NCBI GenBank assembly: GCA_036387415.1
Contig: DASVTU010000039.1
Coordinates: forward strand, 62,001-126,000
Direction of reading: 5' to 3'
Length of the DNA: 64,000 nucleotides
Origin: DASVTU01 sp036387415
GTDB lineage: Bacteria; Acidobacteriota; Blastocatellia; Pyrinomonadales; Pyrinomonadaceae
Positions within the stretch are counted from its first letter, which is position 1. Each line of letters opens with the position of its first letter. The position numbers and the translations under genes are program-made. This document shows, in pieces, positions 22,631-31,134 of this stretch. The notes under the pieces were generated by a model that had not been told where the DNA came from, did not search any database, and was given only the letters and a program-made list of their open reading frames with translations.

Positions 22631-24574
22631 TTACGCTGTCGCCGGATTGCTGCCGGTAATCGGCGGCAAGATAGGCTTCAGCGGATTGGCTGTCGGTTCC
22701 TTGAGTTGCGGACGGTCTTCGTCGTCCTTCGAGGGCGGCGGGTTGTCATCGAGCGGGAGTCCAGCGACGATGCGCCGAATCTGAACGGCGTCGAGCGTTT
22801 CGCGTTCAAGCAGCGTCTCGGAGAGGCGAACCATCGTGTCGCGGTTCTCGGTGATTATCTCGCGGGCACGGTCGTACTGCTCGTTGATAATCTGCTTGAC
22901 CTCCTGGTCGATTTTGATGGCCGTGTCTTCGGAGAAGTCGCGGTGCTGCGCGATTTCACGACCGAGGAAAATCTGCTCCTCCTTCTTGCCGAAGGTGAGC
23001 GGACCGAGATTGCTCATGCCGTACTCGCAGACCATCGCGCGTGCGAGTTCGGTGGCGCGTTCGATGTCGTTGGACGCGCCCGTCGTGATGCTGTTGAGGA
23101 AAATGTCTTCGGCGATGCGACCACCCATGAGGATGGCGATTTGACCGAGCAAGTATTCCTTCGAGTAGTTGTGGCGGTCGCCTTCGGGCAACTGCTGCGT
23201 GACGCCGAGAGCCATGCCGCGCGGAATAATCGTCACCTTGTGAACGGGGTCGGCGTTGGGAACTTTCAAGCCGACGAGCGTGTGCCCCGCTTCGTGATAC
23301 GCGGTGACGCGTTTCTCTTCGTTGGTGAGCACCATGCTCTTGCGTTCCGCGCCCATCAAGACCTTATCTTTCGCCAACTCGAAATCGTACATAGCGACGA
23401 TTTTCTTGTTGTAGCGCGCGGCGTTCAAGGCCGCTTCGTTGACGAGGTTGGCGAGGTCTGCGCCCGTGAAGCCGGGCGTGCCACGTGCAATGACGCTGAT
23501 GTCCACGTCTTCGCCGAGCGGAATCTTTCGTGTGTGAACTTTGAGGATGCCTTCGCGTCCGCGTACGTCTGGACGCGAGACGACGACGCGACGGTCGAAG
23601 CGCCCCGGTCGAAGCAACGCAGGGTCGAGCACGTCCGGCCTGTTGGTTGAAGCCATCAGGATTACGCCGTCGTTGGATTCAAAGCCGTCCATCTCGACGA
23701 GCAGTTGGTTGAGAGTCTGTTCGCGTTCGTCGTGGCCGCCGCCGAGTCCTGCGCCTCTGTGGCGACCGACAGCATCAATCTCGTCGATGAAGATGATGCA
23801 GGGCGCGTTCTTCTTGCCCTGTTCAAAGAGGTCGCGGACGCGCGATGCACCGACGCCGACGAACATCTCGACGAAATCGGAACCCGAAATCGAGAAGAAA
23901 GGCACGTTGGCTTCACCCGCGACGGCGCGTGCGAGCAGGGTTTTGCCCGTTCCCGGAGGCCCCATCATGAGGACGCCTTTCGGGATGCGTCCGCCGAGTT
24001 TTTGGAATTTTTGCGGCTCTTTGAGGAATTCGATGATTTCCTGTAATTCCTCTTTCGCCTCTTCGACGCCCGCCACGTCTTTGAACGTGACGCGTTTTTG
24101 CTGGTTGTTGAGAAGTTTGGCGCGCGATTTACCGAACGAGAGAGCCTTGTTGCCGCCCGCCTGCATCTGTCGCAGCATGAAAATCCAGATGCCGATGAAC
24201 AAAAGCAGCGGCGCCCATGAAATCAGGAGCGTCCAGAACATGCCGCCGCCCGTGGCCTCTTCCTCGACAGCGATTTTCTTGTCGGACGCCAGTTTCATCA
24301 AGTCAGCCTTGACGAACATGTTTTCAAGTTTGGTATGGAGCGTCGTGTCTTTCGACTCTTTCGGCACGGCCACAACTTCCGACGCTTTGATGGTCAACTT
24401 CTCAATTTCGCCTTTCTCAATCCGCTCGATAAGCTGATTGTAAGGCATCGGCTGCTGGTTGCGGCTCTGTCTACCCGTAAAGACCTGATAAAGCAGCACC
24501 GCGCCCACCAAGATGAGAACCCAGAAAATGATTTGTCTAGCAGTGGAACTCAAAATTTTTCTCGCCTCCGACAC
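22631..24574 (-). CDS. ftsH: ATP-dependent zinc metalloprotease FtsH
   Basis: 647 residues, full length: a TM helix at about 13-30, a periplasmic segment, a second TM at about 110-130, then the AAA domain. Walker A is G-P-P-G-T-G-K-T (about 205), Walker B I-I-F-I-D-E-I-D (about 262), and the second region of homology R-P-G-R-F-D-R. The M41 protease domain has H-E-A-G-H (about 427). It degrades misfolded and regulatory membrane proteins at the inner membrane. It follows tilS-hpt, the classical order. The C-terminus is Pro-rich. Confidence 0.96.
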   Translation of the reverse strand: MSEARKILSSTARQIIFWVLILVGAVLLYQVFTGRQSRNQQPMPYNQLIERIEKGEIEKLTIKASEVVAVPKESKDTTLHTKLENMFVKADLMKLASDKKIAVEEEATGGGMFWTLLISWAPLLLFIGIWIFMLRQMQAGGNKALSFGKSRAKLLNNQQKRVTFKDVAGVEEAKEELQEIIEFLKEPQKFQKLGGRIPKGVLMMGPPGTGKTLLARAVAGEANVPFFSISGSDFVEMFVGVGASRVRDLFEQGKKNAPCIIFIDEIDAVGRHRGAGLGGGHDEREQTLNQLLVEMDGFESNDGVILMASTNRPDVLDPALLRPGRFDRRVVVSRPDVRGREGILKVHTRKIPLGEDVDISVIARGTPGFTGADLANLVNEAALNAARYNKKIVAMYDFELAKDKVLMGAERKSMVLTNEEKRVTAYHEAGHTLVGLKVPNADPVHKVTIIPRGMALGVTQQLPEGDRHNYSKEYLLGQIAILMGGRIAEDIFLNSITTGASNDIERATELARAMVCEYGMSNLGPLTFGKKEEQIFLGREIAQHRDFSEDTAIKIDQEVKQIINEQYDRAREIITENRDTMVRLSETLLERETLDAVQIRRIVAGLPLDDNPPPSKDDEDRPQLKEPTANPLKPILPPITGSNPATA

Positions 24575-24791
24575 CGATGATAACTCATTTCGGTGTTCCT
24601 TGTCGCTTCCGTATGAATCATCCCCTCGCTTTGCCCTCGAAGCCGCAGCGAAACGCTTTTCAAATGGCTCTCGAACGCCTCATTTTGATGCGGCGGGCAG
24701 AGCAGACGTTGTGCCTCACGCCTGTGCGGAGAAGCTCGCTAAACTGTCAAACTTTCCTTGCAACCAACATTTACCGCACAATCAGAGACTT

Positions 24792-25331
24792 TTATTCGCT
24801 CTCCGTTTCAGACGTTTCGCGCCGCGCAAACGTCGCCAGATACGGCAACTCGCGCCAACGCTCCTGAAAACCGAGTCCATAGCCGAAGACGTAATCTTCA
24901 TGCGTCTCGAAGGCTCGCCAATCGGGTTTGACAGATGTGCGCCGCCCGTCCGGCTTATCAATCAACACGCACAATCGAACGCTTCGTGCGCCGCGCGATT
25001 CGAGTTGTTTGATGATGTATTCCTGCGTCACGCCCGTATCGAGCACGCCTTCGACGAGCAGAATGTCGCGCCCCGCCATGTCGGCCTGCGTCGTAAACGA
25101 TAAATCCTGCACGCCCGCCAGCGCGCGGTGTTCATAACGCAGAAAGGCCGTGTGGAGATTGGGCACGCGCAGTGCGCGCAGGAGGTCTGCGAGAAACACA
25201 AAGCTATCGTCGAGCACGCCGAGGATGGTGATTTCGCGTTCGCGCGAGGAGGTGGCGATGTGGTCGGCGAGAGACAAAACGCGGTCGTGAATTTCCGCCG
25301 CGCTGTGGATTTCAATTATCTGTTCATTCAT
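24792..25331 (-). CDS. hpt: Hypoxanthine phosphoribosyltransferase
   Basis: 179 residues with the type I PRTase fold: I-T-I-L-G-V-L-D-D-S-F-V-F-L-A-D-L, and the PRPP loop D-I-L-L-V-E-G-V-L-D-T-G-V-T. The position usually occupied by the second acidic residue of the loop is Gly here. It salvages hypoxanthine/guanine to IMP/GMP. I start at ATG 25331 (AGAGAGG upstream); an in-frame ATG at 25376 lacks a ribosome-binding site. It lies between tilS and ftsH, a very widespread gene order. Confidence 0.88.
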   Translation of the reverse strand: MNEQIIEIHSAAEIHDRVLSLADHIATSSREREITILGVLDDSFVFLADLLRALRVPNLHTAFLRYEHRALAGVQDLSFTTQADMAGRDILLVEGVLDTGVTQEYIIKQLESRGARSVRLCVLIDKPDGRRTSVKPDWRAFETHEDYVFGYGLGFQERWRELPYLATFARRETSETESE

Positions 25332-25442
25332 GGCAATTCGGCCTCTCTGACGGTTAAGCGACGGAAGGCCGTGCACTCAGCCACAAGAAAACCGCCGGTC
25401 AAAAACCAGCGGTCGGTCAACTCCTTCGATTTTAATTCTCGG

Positions 25443-26663
25443 TTAATCCTTTTTCAACTCTTTCCGGTGCAACGACTTTGAATATGCCGGCGCGACCGCC
25501 CTGAACAACAGCCACCCACGCCGACGTTCCACCACGCTCCCACCCGGCAACTCCGCCACACGCCCACCCCGCACGCCATCCAAAAGCCGCTCCAACGCCC
25601 TCACATGCACCAACTCCACACGCCGTAAATCTCCCCGCCCACACGCAATCCAACGCCGCAACGCACGCCTCCGCAACGCCGTCGAAGCCCCCGCCAACAC
25701 ATCCACACGCAAAGGCCGCGCACCATTCATCGCCCTCGCCCCATTTATCTCATCTTCACTCTTTTCACCCTCAAACCTTCCTCCTTCCCCCTCCGCCCCA
25801 TTCACCACCTCACCACTTCCCCATTTTTCCTTTCCTACTTCCGCATCGTCTCTGCTCGCCGCGTCCAACAACTTCGCCGCTTCCAACTCAAGTGCCGACG
25901 CATCATCACGCAAGAGTTCCGCCGTCCGCGCCAACGCTTCGACGACGCGCGGATTAAACGTCTCCAACAACGGCAGGAGTTTGCACCGCACACGCACACG
26001 CGCGAAACGTTCGTCAGCATTCATCTCATCCACACGCACCAACACGCCCTGCTCGCGGCAATAACCCTCCGTGTCAGCCCTCCGCGCCCAACCCAGCAAC
26101 GGACGCGCCAGCAACGTCTCCCCGCTCTCGCACAGACGACGAACCGCACGCATCCCACCCAACCCTTCAGCGCCGCTCCCGCGCACCAGACCGAGCAACA
26201 CCGTCTCCGCCTGATCGTCCAACGTGTGCGCCACAACCACCGCCGACGCACGCCATACGCGCGCCGTCTCCTCCAAAAATTCATAACGCGCACGCCGCGC
26301 CGACTGCTCCAAATTGTCGCCCGTCACCGCCGCACGCGTCGCCACGTCCACACTACCGACCGACGCTTCAAACCCTAATCCGCCAGCCAACTCCGCGACC
26401 CAACGCGCATCCTCCTCGCTCGTCTCACCACGCAACCCATGATTGAGATGCGCCACCAGCACCTCGACCGCGAGACGCTTCGCCCCTCGCAATTCAGCGC
26501 ATGCCAACGCCAACGCTGTCGAATCCGCGCCGCCCGACACCGCCAACACCACACGTCCTTCCCGCACAGGCAGACCCAGCCGACGCCACTCCGTCAACAA
26601 CTCCCGCGCAAATCTGTTCAGCTTCGCTTTCGACATCCCGTGCGTCCATCCCGCTCGCATCAT
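25443..26663 (-). CDS. tilS: tRNA(Ile)-lysidine synthase, with an in-frame repeat-like insert
   Basis: 406 residues. The PP-loop is V-L-A-V-S-G-G-A-D-S-T-A (about 42-53), followed by the TilS pattern V-A-H-L-N-H-G-L-R-G-E-T-S and A-H-T-L-D-D-Q-A-E-T. It modifies C34 of the CAU-anticodon tRNA-Ile with lysine. Between the central helices and the C-terminal domain, residues about 275-314 are a low-complexity G/E/N/V stretch containing G-E-V-V-N-G-A-E-G. On the plus strand it reads like a heptad-repeat arm. The start is uncertain (ATG 26663, 26660 or 26636). Codons are strongly G-rich compared with hpt and ftsH. Confidence 0.88.
   Translation of the reverse strand: MMRAGWTHGMSKAKLNRFARELLTEWRRLGLPVREGRVVLAVSGGADSTALALACAELRGAKRLAVEVLVAHLNHGLRGETSEEDARWVAELAGGLGFEASVGSVDVATRAAVTGDNLEQSARRARYEFLEETARVWRASAVVVAHTLDDQAETVLLGLVRGSGAEGLGGMRAVRRLCESGETLLARPLLGWARRADTEGYCREQGVLVRVDEMNADERFARVRVRCKLLPLLETFNPRVVEALARTAELLRDDASALELEAAKLLDAASRDDAEVGKEKWGSGEVVNGAEGEGGRFEGEKSEDEINGARAMNGARPLRVDVLAGASTALRRRALRRWIACGRGDLRRVELVHVRALERLLDGVRGGRVAELPGGSVVERRRGWLLFRAVAPAYSKSLHRKELKKD
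25720..25838. repeat. Repeat-arm-like pyrimidine tract inside tilS
   Basis: On the plus strand the tract is almost free of G and shows units such as caccatt, catttat, tttcacc, ccattca and ccacctc, like the right arms of the intergenic elements. It stays in frame with tilS and has no complementary arm nearby, so it is either half an element or convergent low complexity. Confidence 0.5.
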
Positions 26664-26807
26664 ACGTCAAATCAAGACCGATTCACCGTCAACCCATCGC
26701 CGACGGCAAACCCGACCGCCCCGTCGCTCGCAAATTACTCTTGGCAGCCGCCGCTTCTTGGCGCATTATGAGTAGCCCTTTCACCTTACCGTCGGAGGCC
26801 GAGGAGA

Positions 26808-29800
26808 ATGCCCAACGCTCCTACATTTCAAGACCTTCTCGATGATTTTTCGGAAGAAGTATTTATCGGGCGCACCGACCATCTCACACTCTTTGAGAAA
26901 GCCCTCACCGCCCCGCGTCCGCCCTTCCTGATATTAAGCGTTTACGGTCAAGGCGGCGTCGGTAAAACCACGCTCACCGAACAGTTTCAGCGCGTGGCGA
27001 ACGACCACGGAGTACCGACCGCACTCACCAACGAACACCAAAACTCCATTCCTACGGCGCTCTCTTATCTGGCTCACCAACTCGCCGAAGGCGGGCACAA
27101 ATGCGCGACGTTTGAAGAGAGATATCGCAAGTACCGCGAACTCAAAGACCAGATTGAAGCCGACCCGAAAGCCCCGACCGGCATCCTCGACTTCGCCGTC
27201 CGCAGTGCCACCAAAATCGGCTTACGTAGTTTGAACCGTCTTCCCATCATCGGCGAAGCCAAAGATGTGCTGCTCGGCGCGGAGGCCGAAGATGTCATCG
27301 CAAATCAGGCCAATGCATTCACCACTTACATCATTCAGAAGTTTAGCAATAAAGACGAAAAGGTTTTGTTGCTCGAAACCGACCACGAACTCACACGCCA
27401 TTTTCTTACCGACCTCAGTGCACTCGCTCAAACCAAACGCGTCATCCTTTTCTTCGACACTTATGAACTGACGGCTCCTTATCTGGACGAATGGCTCAGG
27501 AAGTTGCTGCAAGGCGAGTTCGGCAAATTTAGCGGCACAATTCTGTTCGTTATTTCCGGTCGGAATCAGCTTGCCCAACCGTGGACGCGTTTCAAGAAAG
27601 CCATTCAAGAGATAGGACTCAACGAATTCACCGACGAAGAAGCGCGCGAATACCTCAGTCGCTTCGGCGTCTCCGACGAGCCACAGGTCACACAACTTAT
27701 CGAACTCTCGAACCGCCTGCCCGTCTTACTCGCTCTCCTCGCTTCTGCGAGCGGAGGCGATGCGCCCACACACGTCTACGGCAGCGCCGTCGAGCGTTTC
27801 TTACAGGGCACCAATCCCGAACAGCGCGACGCCGCGCTCGTCGCCAGCGTGCCGCGATTTTTTAATGAAGACATCCTGAAAGTGATTCTCGCTTCGGAAG
27901 GCGCGGCGGCGACGGCGTTTGCGTGGCTCTGTGCTGCGCCCTTCGTCCGCTCCGGCATGCAGGGATGGTCTTACCATCAGATTGTGCGTTCGCTCATGTT
28001 GCGCTATTTCCGCCTGCGTTCGTCCAAAGGTTGCGCCGAAGTGCACGCCAAACTCGCGGGATATTACCGGACTCAGGCGGAAGCCCTCGGCATCTCCGAG
28101 AAAACACAGCGCGACAATGAAACGTGGCGGCGCAACGAAACCGAGCGGCTTTATCACCATCTCTCGCAAAACACCACGACGGGTTTACTCCAAGTCCTCG
28201 ACAGTTTTCTTTCCGACACGAACAATCAAGACAAATCCGTGCTCCAAAGCCACGTCAACATCCTCACGCAAGTTGCCGAAGAAGTGGACGACAAGGCTCT
28301 CGAAACATGGGCGCAAAGAATCAAGCTACTCTCCTCGCCGTCCAACGAGACGCCGACCGCCGAAGAACTCAAGCAACTCGTCGCCGCTGCGACTACGCTC
28401 TGTGAATTTGAAGGTCTACAAGACCCCTCTCGCAGCAGCGCCTACGCCCTTCGTGGCAACATTCATCAAACAGCTAAAGATTTCGCCTCCGCGCTTGCCG
28501 ATTTCTCCAAAGCCATCGAACTTCAGCCCACCCGCAGCGAACTCTATCTAAAACGGGCAATTACCCAACTTTGGAACCAAAACATTGAGGCTACCCTCAA
28601 CGACCTTGCGAAAGCCCTCGAACTCCAACCTGATAATTCCGATGTATACATGACGCGGGCGATAGTTTACTCCATCACCTTAAAGGAATATGCAAGCGCT
28701 ATCACCGATATTAATAAAGTCATCGAACTTCAATCAGGTAATGTCACAGCCTATGCATTGCGCGCTATAAATTACACGGAAATGAAAGATTATGCCGCTG
28801 CCTTACGCGACTACAACAAGCTTATCGAGCTTCAGCCGGAGAACGGTAATTTCTATGATTTTCGTGGGCAGATTTATGTATCAATAGAGCATTACCCTGC
28901 CGCTCTCAGCGATTTTTCTAAAGCCATCGAACTCGCTCCTGAGAATGCAGATATTTATGGGAGACGCAGTCAAGCCTTCATCAACATCGAGAATTATACG
29001 GCGGCACTGGCCGACTTGAACAAAGCCCTCGAACTTCAACCGGATAATGCCGGGCACCTCGCGTTACGCGGATTTATGCACGGGTTTATGCAGAAGCACT
29101 CCGAGGCGGTGCAAGACTTATCTCAAGCTATCGCATTGCAGCCCGCTAATGCCGAATTCTTTAAAATTCGCGCACGCATCTACTGGAATGCCGACAATTT
29201 AGACAACGCGCTCAGTGATATATCCCGCGCTATCGAACTTCAGCCTGAGAATGGTGATTATTACCAATTACGCGCGCAAATCCACGCAGCCCGGCAAGAT
29301 ATACCCGCCGCCGTCGCTGACTTCAGCGAAGCCATCAAACTCCAACCGGACAACGCAAACAACTATCATGGACGTGGAAACAGTTATACTCTTATCAATG
29401 AATTTGCTCCCGCCCTCGCCGATTTAGACAAAGCCATCGAACTTGAGCCGGAAAATGCTTCTTATCACTTTTCGCGGGGCAACTATCATGTGATTAGGGA
29501 GGATAACGCTGCAGCCGTCGCTGATTTCAGCAAAGCCATTGAACTTCAGCCGGAGAACGCAGACTACTATTCCATGCGTGCTCAGTCATTTAAGGCAATT
29601 GACGGTCAACTAGATGCGGCCTTGTCGGATTTCACTAAAGCCGTCGAACTTCAGCCGGATTATAGCGAGTATTTCAATCTTCGAGGAGACGCGTATCTCA
29701 GGAAAGGAAATTACACCGCCGCCATTGCTGATTTCTCTAAGGCTTTGGAGCTTAATCCAGACGACACCGCGCCCATCTACAACATCGCTTGCGCGCACGC

Positions 29801-29996
29801 CTTACAGAACGACGCGGGAGAGGCATGCCGTTGGCTTCGTTGGGCGTTCGAGATAGACCCTGAGAAGGTCAATCCGGCGCGCGCGGATTCGGATTTTGAT
29901 AAGATTCGTGAGGCCGACGAGTTCAAAACGTTGCTGGCGGAATTTGATAGCGATTCCGTTAAGTCCGAGACACCACCGGACGAGCCTGAGACCTAA
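26808..29996 (+). CDS. STAND-type P-loop NTPase with C-terminal TPR array
   Basis: 1062 residues. The N-terminal NTPase has Walker A Y-G-Q-G-G-V-G-K-T-T (about 46-55), Walker B R-V-I-L-F-F-D-T-Y-E (about 211-220) and a sensor-like I-S-G-R-N-Q (about 248-253), then a winged-helix/helical region to about 535. From about 540 onward there are 13 near-perfect 34-residue TPRs (consensus A-L-x-D-F-S-K-A-I-E-L-Q-P-E-N-A) and a degenerate fourteenth. STAND NTPases are sensor switches in signalling, cell death and phage defence; TPRs usually sense a ligand. No effector domain (nuclease, TIR, protease) is visible at either end. The TPR part is more AT-rich than the surroundings, suggesting acquisition. 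GAGGAGA precedes the ATG. No partner gene is adjacent. Confidence 0.85.
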   Translation: MPNAPTFQDLLDDFSEEVFIGRTDHLTLFEKALTAPRPPFLILSVYGQGGVGKTTLTEQFQRVANDHGVPTALTNEHQNSIPTALSYLAHQLAEGGHKCATFEERYRKYRELKDQIEADPKAPTGILDFAVRSATKIGLRSLNRLPIIGEAKDVLLGAEAEDVIANQANAFTTYIIQKFSNKDEKVLLLETDHELTRHFLTDLSALAQTKRVILFFDTYELTAPYLDEWLRKLLQGEFGKFSGTILFVISGRNQLAQPWTRFKKAIQEIGLNEFTDEEAREYLSRFGVSDEPQVTQLIELSNRLPVLLALLASASGGDAPTHVYGSAVERFLQGTNPEQRDAALVASVPRFFNEDILKVILASEGAAATAFAWLCAAPFVRSGMQGWSYHQIVRSLMLRYFRLRSSKGCAEVHAKLAGYYRTQAEALGISEKTQRDNETWRRNETERLYHHLSQNTTTGLLQVLDSFLSDTNNQDKSVLQSHVNILTQVAEEVDDKALETWAQRIKLLSSPSNETPTAEELKQLVAAATTLCEFEGLQDPSRSSAYALRGNIHQTAKDFASALADFSKAIELQPTRSELYLKRAITQLWNQNIEATLNDLAKALELQPDNSDVYMTRAIVYSITLKEYASAITDINKVIELQSGNVTAYALRAINYTEMKDYAAALRDYNKLIELQPENGNFYDFRGQIYVSIEHYPAALSDFSKAIELAPENADIYGRRSQAFINIENYTAALADLNKALELQPDNAGHLALRGFMHGFMQKHSEAVQDLSQAIALQPANAEFFKIRARIYWNADNLDNALSDISRAIELQPENGDYYQLRAQIHAARQDIPAAVADFSEAIKLQPDNANNYHGRGNSYTLINEFAPALADLDKAIELEPENASYHFSRGNYHVIREDNAAAVADFSKAIELQPENADYYSMRAQSFKAIDGQLDAALSDFTKAVELQPDYSEYFNLRGDAYLRKGNYTAAIADFSKALELNPDDTAPIYNIACAHALQNDAGEACRWLRWAFEIDPEKVNPARADSDFDKIREADEFKTLLAEFDSDSVKSETPPDEPET

Positions 29997-30072
29997 CGCG
30001 GGACGCACCTGTTTTCCGAAATGACGGTTTTCCTTTAACGTCTCGCCAAAATTCTGTCGGTGTCCGTCTGCT

Positions 30073-30960
30073 TCAAGCGACAATCATGGTTCCTGTGCCT
30101 TCGTCGGTGAAGACTTCGGAGAGGAGCGCGTTGCGAAGCGAGCCTTTGATGATGTGTGCGCTGCGGACGCCGCGCCGTAGTGTTTCCGTGACGCTTTGGA
30201 GTTTGGGAATCATGCCGCCCGTCGCCACGCCGTCCTTGAGGAGCGCGGCAACTTCTTCGAGCGTGAGTCGAGAGAGTTTCGTCGCCTGTTCGCCGGGGCG
30301 CAGGTAGATGCCGTCAACGTCGCTGAGCATAATGAGCTTTTCGGCTTCGAGGCGGACGGCGATTTCGGCGGCGATGGTGTCGGCGTTGATGTTGAAGACG
30401 TTGCCGTCCATGTCGCCGCCGAGCGACGAGACGACGGGCAGATATTCGTGGTCGAGCAGCACGCGCAGGAGACGGTCGTTGATTTCCAGCACGTCGCCGA
30501 CGTGACCGAAGTCTACGTGTTCGCGTTCGCCCGTCGCATGGTTCAGAATCTCCTTCGGCGGACGACGCACCGCATGAACCATGTCGCCGTCGATGCCCGA
30601 CAGCCCGACCGCTTCGACGCCGCGACGACGGAGCGCGGCGAGAATGTCCGTGTTGATTTTGCCCGCGAAAATCATCTTCGCCATTTCGAGTGTCGCATCG
30701 TCGGTCACGCGCCGCCCGTTGATAATCGTCTGCTCGACGCCCATCTGCGCCGCCAATTCATTCAACTGCTTGCCGCCGCCGTGAATCACACAGATGCGAA
30801 TCCCGACCTGATGCATCAACGCCAATTCTTCCGCCAACGATTCGAGATTCTCTTGCTCCTCCGTCACCTTGCCCGAAAACTTCACGACAAAAGTTCTGCC
30901 CTTGAAACGCTGAATATACGGCAGAGCCTCGCGCAATAAGTCGAGTCGCTGTTGATACAT
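30073..30960 (-). CDS. argB: Acetylglutamate kinase
   Basis: 295 residues with the amino-acid-kinase fold: F-V-V-K-F-S-G-K-V near residue 24, V-I-H-G-G-G-K-Q-L-N-E-L near 58-69, and L-S-D-V-D-G-I-Y near 213-220. It phosphorylates N-acetylglutamate, the second step of arginine synthesis. It is the last gene of the argR-argG-(P-loop)-argC-argD-argF'-argB run; a 150-base composite repeat separates it from argF'. An N-terminal arginine-sensing helix typical of feedback-inhibited enzymes is not obvious. Confidence 0.92.
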   Translation of the reverse strand: MYQQRLDLLREALPYIQRFKGRTFVVKFSGKVTEEQENLESLAEELALMHQVGIRICVIHGGGKQLNELAAQMGVEQTIINGRRVTDDATLEMAKMIFAGKINTDILAALRRRGVEAVGLSGIDGDMVHAVRRPPKEILNHATGEREHVDFGHVGDVLEINDRLLRVLLDHEYLPVVSSLGGDMDGNVFNINADTIAAEIAVRLEAEKLIMLSDVDGIYLRPGEQATKLSRLTLEEVAALLKDGVATGGMIPKLQSVTETLRRGVRSAHIIKGSLRNALLSEVFTDEGTGTMIVA

Positions 30961-30981
30961 CGGCTTTCACCTCCCCAAATC

Positions 30982-31134
30982 ATTCACAGGACAAACAGGA
31001 TGAAAGAACGTGAAAGGGTTAAAAGGGAAAACGTAGAAAGGGCAAGAACGGAGTGTGGTCTTTGTATCTCCCTTTTAACCATTTCCCCGTTTTCCTTTTC
31101 GCCTTCTTCATATCCTGTCTATCCTGTGAATTCC
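30982..31134. repeat. Composite inverted repeat (attcacaggac...gtcctgtgaat type) between argF' and argB
   Basis: Outer arms: ttcacaggacaaacaggatg at 30984-31003, and tatcctgtctatcctgtgaa at 31111-31130 (near-complement). Inner arms are purine-rich (gaaagggttaaaagggaaaa) against pyrimidine-rich (cccttttaaccatttccccg). The last residues of the ArgF' protein (E-F-T-G) and its TAG stop lie in the right outer arm. Confidence 0.78.

Noticed and set aside
22706..23650. A 314-codon plus-strand frame opposite ftsH
   Set aside because: Antisense shadow of ftsH, whose AAA and protease motifs are complete.
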